This document shows, in pieces, positions 14,408-19,657 of a DNA stretch of 19,657 nucleotides. Source of the DNA: Phycisphaerales bacterium (GTDB taxonomy: Bacteria > Planctomycetota > Phycisphaerae > Phycisphaerales > UBA1924). Every line of letters starts with the position of its first letter. The stretch's first letter is position 1. The position numbers were made by a program, and so were the translations under genes. The notes under the pieces are model-generated. The model was not told the origin of the DNA, did no database searches, and worked only from the letters and a program-made list of their open reading frames with translations. The DNA is taken from assembly GCA_016764015.1 (NCBI GenBank), contig JAESSR010000001.1, positions 1 through 19,657 of the forward strand. Direction: 5' to 3'.

Positions 14408-16105
14408 TTATGCGATGAGCTTGTACGCATCGTCACCGCTACTCGCTGCGAGTTTGATGTCGATCGTCGCGTGCAGTTTGCGGACTTCTTCGAGTGTCGT
14501 TAAACCAATACGAGCTTTTTCTATGCCGTCTTCAAGCATCAACCGCATACCATCGGCTCGAGCAACTTCAAAGAGATCAGAGGCATTCGCATCTTGATCG
14601 ATTAACTCTCGGACACCCTTTGTAGCACAAAGCAACTCGTAAACGCCGATCCGGCCTTTATAGCCCAGATTCATGCACTTGGCACATCCATTTCCTGTGA
14701 CAAACGAATCATTCGTTGAAGCTGTAATACCCAGCTCTTTGAGTACATGTTCGCTGGGCTGCTCATCAACGGCACAATCGGCGCAGACCCGTCGAACCAG
14801 GCGTTGAGCAAGCACCCCGAGCAACGCATTGTTAATCGCAAATGATGGCACTCCAAACTCGCGCAATCGGGGAATTGCGCCGATCGCATCATTTGTATGC
14901 AAAGTTGAGAAAACCAGGTGCCCGGTTAACGCAGATTGAACAGCGATCTTTGCTGTTTCTTCATCACGAATTTCGCCGAGAAGAATCACATCGGGGTCTT
15001 GGCGGAGCATAGAGCGAAGGGCACTCGCAAAGGTCATCCCGATCTCAGGATTCGCTTGCACTTGACGGATCAGAGGCAAGCGGATTTCAACCGGATCTTC
15101 GATCGTCATGATATTACGATCGGGTGTATTAATTTGATTCAACGCGGTATAGAGCGTGGTCGTCTTGCCAGAGCCGGTTGGTCCAGTGACGAGCACAATC
15201 CCGTGGGGCTTTGAAATTATCTGCCCAAATGTCTCCGCCACATCCAAAGGCATTCCAAGGTCCTTGATCTGCCCAATTGAACTCGCGGTACTCAGCAGAC
15301 GCATGACCGCATTCTCACCATGAATTGTTGGGATAATGCTCAGGCGAATGTCTATGGCTACGCCGTTATGGCGGAACCGAAACTTTCCATCCTGCGGGCG
15401 ACGCGTCTGGGTCACATCAAGATGTGCCATGACCTTGAGCCGCTGAATGAGTCCCTCGTGCATCGAAAGTTCAGGGCCGCGATGAGTCTGGAGCACCCCA
15501 TCGACGCGGTACCGAAGTAAGAGCGTTTTTTCATCTGGATTGATATGAATATCACTCGCCAACAGATCAGCCGCAGAATAGAGAATCTGATTGACCGCTG
15601 CGACGACTGGCTCCTGGACTGACTCAATCTGAAGATCACCATCTTCTTCAATAGTCTCATCATTCCCTGAATCGAGCGTATACGCTCGAATGATGAGCAT
15701 TCGCAGCTTCTGGGCATCACAAACGACCGGGTCAATTTGCTTTTTGAGCATCTGACGAAGCTCGTCGATCGCCTGCAGGTCAAGCGGGTCTTCCATCCCA
15801 ACAGTTGCGATATCGCCAATAATAAACAGCGGGAAGGCCTTGATCCGTTCAGACAGTGATTTAGGCATCCGCCGCGATTGGCGGATATCGATATCAAACT
15901 TAGTCAGATCAACAAATGGGTATTCACAGATCGATGCTTTGACTACAGCAACATCAAATGGCGAAACGGTGTTTGAACGGATCACGGCTTCATCAAAGTC
16001 AATTTTTTTGTCAAATACAGACTCACGGAGTTTCACAGCATCTGCTTCACTGAGTTTCTTCGCTTCGATCAAAGCCTGGATAATAAACTCTGAAGTATCA
16101 AGCAT
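14408..16105 (-). CDS. gspE: GspE/PilB-family secretion or pilus assembly ATPase
   Basis: Encodes 565 residues from the ATG at 16105, with GGAG 6 bases upstream; an open frame to 16156 is rejected for lack of a ribosome site. Residues 1-145 form a T2SSE-N-like domain. The ATPase core has Walker A GPTGSGKT (308-315), an Asp-box around DPVEIR, Walker B VILLGEIRDE (about 373-382) and the His-box TGHLVFSTLHTND (394-406). Four cysteines, C441-x-x-C444 and C474-x-x-C477, form the zinc site typical of assembly ATPases; retraction ATPases lack it. The start overlaps the PilZ gene by 8 bases. Hexameric cytoplasmic motor for pseudopilus assembly. Confidence 0.96.
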   Translation of the reverse strand: MLDTSEFIIQALIEAKKLSEADAVKLRESVFDKKIDFDEAVIRSNTVSPFDVAVVKASICEYPFVDLTKFDIDIRQSRRMPKSLSERIKAFPLFIIGDIATVGMEDPLDLQAIDELRQMLKKQIDPVVCDAQKLRMLIIRAYTLDSGNDETIEEDGDLQIESVQEPVVAAVNQILYSAADLLASDIHINPDEKTLLLRYRVDGVLQTHRGPELSMHEGLIQRLKVMAHLDVTQTRRPQDGKFRFRHNGVAIDIRLSIIPTIHGENAVMRLLSTASSIGQIKDLGMPLDVAETFGQIISKPHGIVLVTGPTGSGKTTTLYTALNQINTPDRNIMTIEDPVEIRLPLIRQVQANPEIGMTFASALRSMLRQDPDVILLGEIRDEETAKIAVQSALTGHLVFSTLHTNDAIGAIPRLREFGVPSFAINNALLGVLAQRLVRRVCADCAVDEQPSEHVLKELGITASTNDSFVTGNGCAKCMNLGYKGRIGVYELLCATKGVRELIDQDANASDLFEVARADGMRLMLEDGIEKARIGLTTLEEVRKLHATIDIKLAASSGDDAYKLIA

Positions 16106-16532
16106 GTGAATCTCCATCATTCTGGTCTGTATCCGCCATGCCTCGCAAGCGATCAATCATGTTTTCGATTGATGATTTCTTGTCGTCGTCTAGCCCGATA
16201 AATGCACATCCAATAAGATACGCTGGTCTGCGATCTGTCATCTGTACTCGTTTCACCTGCATCTCGCATTGAATGATGAGTTCAGCATCGGGGTCCTGAA
16301 AGTTTGGAACTTCAATCTCAAGATCGAGCGAGCGGGCGAAGAAGATGTCAGAAACAAATCCAATCCCGCCTTGGGCAAAGTCGACAACATCAACTTCAAT
16401 CCATCGCTCGTCATTTGCGATCCCCTTGGCGAACTGGACAATATCCATGCACCCGCTTGCCACACGCACCCGTGCTGGCAGCGATATCTCAAATCGCTCG
16501 GTTCGTCGTACTATCAGTCCGCTGCTTGGCAT
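16098..16532 (-). CDS. PilZ-domain protein, probable cyclic-di-GMP receptor
   Basis: Encodes 144 residues from the ATG at 16532, with GGAG 7 bases upstream; an earlier ATG at 16601 lacks a ribosome site. The PilZ signature is present as R9-R-T-E-R13 and D51-F-A-Q-G-G56, the second with alanine in place of the usual serine. A hydrophobic strand pattern and YLIGCAFIGLD follow, as expected for the PilZ barrel. The gene is the first of the operon and overlaps the ATPase gene by 8 bases, which suggests a direct regulatory role on the motor. Whether it binds the nucleotide with the Ser-to-Ala change is unknown. Confidence 0.85.
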   Translation of the reverse strand: MPSSGLIVRRTERFEISLPARVRVASGCMDIVQFAKGIANDERWIEVDVVDFAQGGIGFVSDIFFARSLDLEIEVPNFQDPDAELIIQCEMQVKRVQMTDRRPAYLIGCAFIGLDDDKKSSIENMIDRLRGMADTDQNDGDSHA

Positions 16533-16722
16533 TTCAGTTCTCCAAATGTTCGTAGTGTGCAGGAGCTCTGCAAGAAAAAAGAGGGGGGACATCCGCGACA
16601 TCGGTGATTTGAAACAAAGACTCGACCAAACTCAGGAAAATGCTCAATCTCTAGCTTGAGGAGCACGCGAGTGTTTGCGATAAGTTAGGGCTACAAAATT
16701 CACCTCTTACGCTCAGTATTCC

Positions 16723-16750
16723 TTGTTTGAACCATTTGGGTATCTATACT
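16723..16750 (+). promoter_or_regulatory. Candidate sigma70 promoter for rpsB-tsf
   Basis: TTGTTT (16723-16728) and TATACT (16745-16750) are separated by 16 bases. The -10 matches consensus at five of six positions, the -35 only in its TTG. A start near 16757 would give a leader of about 165 bases. Confidence 0.45.
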
Positions 16751-16780
16751 TACGGGCTCTGAATGATCGGTTCAGGTCAA

Positions 16781-16846
16781 TCCCGTTTTCGGGACTCGTT
16801 TATTTTAAATGAATGGCTCGATTTACTCTATTTGTAAATCAGAGCC
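16781..16846 (+). promoter_or_regulatory. Structured rpsB leader with two hairpins
   Basis: TCCCG-TTTT-CGGGA (16781-16794) is followed by a T-rich stretch (CTCGTTTATTTT). A longer hairpin pairs GGCTCGATTTAC (16815-16826) with GTAAATC-A-GAGCC (16834-16846): 12 bp with one bulged A and a 7-base loop. Ribosomal protein S2 controls its own mRNA in some bacteria, so an autoregulatory or attenuator role is plausible, but this structure is not a known motif that I recognise. Confidence 0.5.
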
Positions 16847-16922
16847 GGGATTCGTCACCAAAGCGCCCTCCGTAGTGTCCGATCACGCTGCCGGTGTCGC
16901 TGACAAGGAACGGATAAGTATC

Positions 16923-17801
16923 ATGGCCAACACACTCGTACAAGACCTCATCGAGGCAGGTATTCACTTCGGACAACGCTCAAGCAGTTGGAACCCGAAG
17001 ATGACGCCTTACATCTACGGCAAGCGCAACGGCATCCACATCATCGACATTAAGGAAACTGTGAAAGGGCTGTTGCTCGCTCGTAAGTTCCTCACCAAGA
17101 CTGTTGCCAGCGGCAAAGACATCTGCTTTGTGGGCACCAAGCGCCAAGCAAAGGGTGTGATCGAACAGCGTGTGAGCGATGTTGAAATGCACTATGTGAC
17201 GGAACGCTGGCTCGGTGGTACCCTCACCAACTTCTCAACTATCCGCAGCCGACTCAAGCGTCTCGAAGAACTCGAAGCGATTGAAGCAGAAGATAACTTC
17301 GAAAGCTACTCCAAGAAGATGGAATCGCAGCTTCGTCGTGAGATGCGCAAGATCAAGCGAAACCTTGATGGCATCCGCAAAATGCACAAAATGCCGGGTG
17401 CTCTCGTGGCAATCGATGTGAACCGTGAAACAACCGCACTCCGTGAAGCTCGCAAACTCGGCATCCCAACGATCTGTTTGATCGATACCGATGGCGATCC
17501 TGATATGGTCGATATCGCGATCCCAGGCAATGACGACTCGATGCGTTCGATTGATGTCATCATCCGTGAACTCTGTAAAGCAATTGCAGATGGCAAGCAG
17601 TCGCGCGTTGAGACTTCACGCGGTCGCGATGAGAAATCAGGTTCAGGCGATACCAATGCACCGCGTCGTTCAAGCCGGGCTCAGTTCCGCTCAGACGATA
17701 GCTCCGCATCGGCTACTACTCCTGCTGATGCCCCAGCAGCAACCGCTCCAGCAACCGCCCCAGCAACCACGACCTCGGCACCAGCACCCGCAGAATCATA
17801 A
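16923..17801 (+). CDS. rpsB: Small ribosomal subunit protein S2 (uS2)
   Basis: Encodes 292 residues. The start at 16923 is fixed by the conserved beginning MANTLVQDLIEAGIHFG; the open frame from 16809 would add a non-homologous stretch. The S2 core runs to about residue 226 and includes HFGQR, NPKM--YIYG-RNGIHIIDI, FVGTKRQAK, RWLGGTLTNF, PGALVAIDVNRE and PTICLIDTDGDPD. Residues 227-292 are an added tail, first R/S/D-rich and then Ala/Pro/Thr-rich, that the usual S2 of about 240-260 residues lacks. AAGGA lies about 13 bases upstream, farther than normal. S2 joins the 30S subunit late and is needed for S1 binding. Followed by tsf, the common bacterial order. Confidence 0.97.
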   Translation: MANTLVQDLIEAGIHFGQRSSSWNPKMTPYIYGKRNGIHIIDIKETVKGLLLARKFLTKTVASGKDICFVGTKRQAKGVIEQRVSDVEMHYVTERWLGGTLTNFSTIRSRLKRLEELEAIEAEDNFESYSKKMESQLRREMRKIKRNLDGIRKMHKMPGALVAIDVNRETTALREARKLGIPTICLIDTDGDPDMVDIAIPGNDDSMRSIDVIIRELCKAIADGKQSRVETSRGRDEKSGSGDTNAPRRSSRAQFRSDDSSASATTPADAPAATAPATAPATTTSAPAPAES

Positions 17802-17826
17802 AGAGTTCTGTATACAAACAACTCGT

Positions 17827-17906
17827 CTCGCATGTGTTTCCTGCGAGTACATGTACATAAAAACACTTGAGATTGAATAATCTCAACGACTGATGCCCAG
17901 ACGGGC
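17827..17906 (+). promoter_or_regulatory. Three hairpins in the rpsB-tsf spacer
   Basis: CTCGCA/TGCGAG (17827-17847), TTGAGATT-GAAT-AATCTCAA (17867-17886, perfect 8 bp) and GCCC-AGAC-GGGC (17895-17906) lie in the 119-base spacer. The last ends immediately before the tsf ribosome site AAAGGA (17907-17912). No T-run follows the strong ones, so read-through into tsf is expected. They may set mRNA stability or the ratio of S2 to EF-Ts. Confidence 0.5.
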
Positions 17907-17920
17907 AAAGGACAACAGTA

Positions 17921-18733
17921 ATGTCAACAATCAGTGCAAAAGATGTCATGAGCCTGCGCAACAAAACAAGCCTGGCCATGATGGAATGTAAAAAAGCCCT
18001 TGTCGAAGCAGAGGGCGACATCGAACTCGCAGAAACACTTCTGCGTAAAAAACTCAAAGGCAAAATGGAAGCCAAGACTGATCGCGTAGCCGGCGAAGGG
18101 CGTGTAGAGATCGCACTTTCCGATGACGGTTCATCTGCAGTGCTCGTCAAGCTCAAAGCGGAGACGGATTTCACGGCGAAGAACGATTTGTTCATCGATG
18201 CGATCAAGAAGATCGGTCAGCTCGCACTTGGAGCCGACACAGGATCAATCTCGCCAACCGATGAGATGAATGAAATCATCGACGAGCTCCGTATCACCAC
18301 CGGCGAGAATATCTCGATCGACAAGATCGAAAAACTCTCTGGTACCGCGGGCACCACAACCTATGGCGTCTATATCCATCACGATGGAAAAACTGGTTCG
18401 CTCGTTCAGGTTGAAGGCTCGCTCGATGACGAAGTCCTCAAGCAGCTTGCCATGCATGTGACGGCTGCTGTGCCTCGTGCACTTGGATTGACATCCGACG
18501 ACATCCCGGCAGAGCTGGTCGAAAAAGAACGCAAGTTCCGCCTCGAGCAAGCGATGGAATCTGGTAAGCCAGAGGAGATCGCAACGAAGATGGTCGAAGG
18601 CGGCATGAAGAAGTTCTTCTCAGAAGTCGCCCTCCTCGATCAGCCATTTGTCATTGAGCCATCAAAGAAGATCAGCGATCTTGTCGGCGATGCTCAAATC
18701 ACCACATTCCTCCGCTGGGCTGTTGGCGAATAA
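17921..18733 (+). CDS. tsf: Translation elongation factor Ts
   Basis: Encodes 270 residues. The N-terminal UBA-like domain (residues 4-50) carries LRNKTSLAMMECKKALVEAEGD. The core motif is ETDFTAKND near residue 81; most EF-Ts have V in place of the T. The C-terminal half includes GSLVQVEGS, LAMHVTAAVPRAL and a late FFSEVALLDQPFV motif, all characteristic. EF-Ts exchanges GDP for GTP on EF-Tu. AAAGGA lies 8 bases before the ATG. A strong terminator follows 31 bases after the stop. Confidence 0.97.
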   Translation: MSTISAKDVMSLRNKTSLAMMECKKALVEAEGDIELAETLLRKKLKGKMEAKTDRVAGEGRVEIALSDDGSSAVLVKLKAETDFTAKNDLFIDAIKKIGQLALGADTGSISPTDEMNEIIDELRITTGENISIDKIEKLSGTAGTTTYGVYIHHDGKTGSLVQVEGSLDDEVLKQLAMHVTAAVPRALGLTSDDIPAELVEKERKFRLEQAMESGKPEEIATKMVEGGMKKFFSEVALLDQPFVIEPSKKISDLVGDAQITTFLRWAVGE

Positions 18734-18764
18734 TCAACGAAGAGTAGTTTTACATCACATTTAC

Positions 18765-18796
18765 AAACTGATCTGCACAAGCAGATCAGTTTTTTT
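18765..18796 (+). terminator. Rho-independent terminator of rpsB-tsf
   Basis: CTGATCTGC (18768-18776) and GCAGATCAG (18781-18789) pair perfectly around an ACAA loop and are followed by seven T. The AAA before the stem lets it extend by three A-T pairs. Confidence 0.95.
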
Positions 18797-18835
18797 ATAG
18801 ACTAAGAACATCAATCACTGAAAGGATTCAAAGTC

Positions 18836-19429
18836 ATGAGCGTACTACCTGCAGCCGGAGAAAAATACACGATCAGGCGAAAAGTACTCAAACTATTCGG
18901 AACCGCTTTTCATGTGTATGACGAGAATGGTTCGGTTATTGGCTACTGCAAACAAAAAGCCTTCAAGCTCAAGGAAGACCTCAAACTCTACACCAGCGAG
19001 GACATGTCCGACATGCTTCTGTCGCTTCAGGCACAGAGCGTGCTCGATTTTAGTTCTACTTACTCCGTCACCCTTCCCGATGGAACCTCGTTGGGATCAC
19101 TCCGGCGCAAGGGCATGAAATCTTCATTCTTGCGTGACGAATGGTTGATGTTTGACTCAGACGGCAATGAGATCGCTATGATCCGTGAGACGGGCTCGAT
19201 CGCGCCGTTAGCCCGTCGATATATCGAGATCGCCGCGGTCTTATTCCCTCAACGCTACAAGATCATCCGAAACTCAGACTCGGCGATCATCGCAGAGTAT
19301 CGCCAACATTTTAATCCGTTTATTTTTCGCTTAGGTGTCGCAATTCGGGAAGAAGATGAGCATATTGATGAGTTATTCATACTCGGGGCAGCGTGCCTGA
19401 TTTCAGCGATTGAAGGCAAACAGCAATAG
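18836..19429 (+). CDS. LURP-one-related / tubby-like fold protein
   Basis: Encodes 197 residues with no signal peptide. The start YTIRRKVLKLFGTAFHVYDENG-VIGYCKQ, then KEDLKLYTSED, SLGSLRRKG and DEWLMFDSDGNEIAMIRE, match the LURP-one/LOR pattern of beta-barrel strands around a central helix (IFRLGVAIREEDEHIDELFILGAACLI near the C-terminus). The fold is shared with tubby C-terminal domains and phospholipid scramblases; bacterial members have no settled function. AAAGGA lies 10 bases before the ATG. The gene stands alone after the tsf terminator, so it probably has its own promoter in the short gap. Confidence 0.72.
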   Translation: MSVLPAAGEKYTIRRKVLKLFGTAFHVYDENGSVIGYCKQKAFKLKEDLKLYTSEDMSDMLLSLQAQSVLDFSSTYSVTLPDGTSLGSLRRKGMKSSFLRDEWLMFDSDGNEIAMIRETGSIAPLARRYIEIAAVLFPQRYKIIRNSDSAIIAEYRQHFNPFIFRLGVAIREEDEHIDELFILGAACLISAIEGKQQ

Positions 19430-19489
19430 CTCTCAACTGAGCAACCAGACTTTGTCTAAAACGAGGCTCTGTCTAAAAAAGGATGAATC

Positions 19490-19657
19490 ATGCAAAGTGA
19501 AATTACACGAAGAAACGCCCTAGCCGGGATGGCAGCATTGAGTGCGACAGGAATACTCGCTTCTGCAAAATCCCAACGAGCGAACACGGCTAAGAACACG
19601 CTCTCGCAGGCCGACCTTGGATGGGACCAAGCAAGTTCGCAATATACCCTCCCAGAC
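19490..19657 (+). CDS. N-terminus of an exported protein with Tat-like signal, possibly Fe/Mn superoxide dismutase (3' end outside window)
   Basis: Fifty-six codons are present from the ATG at 19490, with AAAAAAGGA 6 bases upstream. The N-terminus has TRRNALAGMAALSATGILAS: twin arginines followed by a weakly hydrophobic stretch, as in Tat signals. After the signal the last visible residues are YTLPD, which is how Fe/Mn superoxide dismutases commonly begin (YTLPDL-Y-Y-ALEP), but five residues are not proof. The 60-base gap before it contains TGTCTAAAA twice. The product cannot be confirmed without the downstream sequence. Confidence 0.6.
   Translation, partial: MQSEITRRNALAGMAALSATGILASAKSQRANTAKNTLSQADLGWDQASSQYTLPD

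Larger units (their letters stand above)
16533..16922. other. Divergent intergenic region between the PilZ operon and rpsB
   Basis: This 390-base stretch serves both the minus-strand pseudopilus operon and the plus-strand rpsB-tsf pair. A plus-strand promoter candidate lies at 16723-16750 and leader hairpins at 16781-16846. No minus-strand promoter could be assigned with confidence in the roughly 190 bases upstream of the PilZ gene. The open plus frames here are not protein-like. Confidence 0.6.

Noticed and set aside
16809..16922. 38-residue N-terminal extension of S2
   Set aside because: The S2 family begins at the ATG at 16923, and the upstream part overlaps the leader hairpin.

Overview
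The window looks like a chromosome segment from a marine planctomycete of the Phycisphaerae type. The evidence is two secreted beta-propeller proteins ending in the 'GC-type' double dockerin module common in Phycisphaerales, a pseudopilus operon with a fused PilM-PilN protein, and moderate GC content with abundant GAT/ATC codons. The taxonomic call is inference from family knowledge, not from a marker tree.

Layout. Bases 1-117 hold the 3' end of an unidentified gene. 118-850 is a long non-coding stretch with two strong hairpins. 851-2191 and 2798-4714 encode two exported repeat proteins (a probable seven-bladed WDG/LGGG propeller and a 13-copy LVIVD repeat protein), each ending in a dockerin pair bracketed by cysteines. 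Their last 57 coding bases plus 23 bases past the stop are 79/80 identical. Where this shared block ends behind the second gene, a 5'-truncated remnant of a TPR-containing ECF sigma factor begins at the next base. 5070-7448 is a large exported serine beta-lactamase-like hydrolase with extra C-terminal domains. 7449-7706 is intergenic with several inverted and direct repeats. 7707-7780 is a minus-strand tRNA-Val(CAC).

From 16532 down to 7836, ten tightly packed minus-strand genes form one probable operon: a PilZ-domain protein, a GspE-type ATPase, a GspF-type platform protein, a major pseudopilin, four minor prepilin-like proteins, a PilM-PilN fusion, PilO and a GspC/PilP-like protein. This is a hybrid of type II secretion and type IV pilus parts. 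The ATPase would drive assembly of a periplasmic pseudopilus on the GspF platform, with the PilMN/PilO/PilP-like proteins linking motor and envelope and the PilZ protein as a possible cyclic-di-GMP input. No secretin and no prepilin peptidase lie in the window.

Divergent from this operon run rpsB and tsf with a structured leader and a structured spacer, closed by a textbook terminator at 18765-18796. A LURP-one/tubby-like protein follows (18836-19429), then the start of an exported protein with a Tat-like signal (19490 onward, cut by the window end), possibly an Fe/Mn superoxide dismutase.

The most notable signals are the shared dockerin 3' block with its breakpoint inside an inverted repeat and against a truncated sigma-factor gene, and the hybrid, secretin-less pseudopilus operon headed by a PilZ protein.
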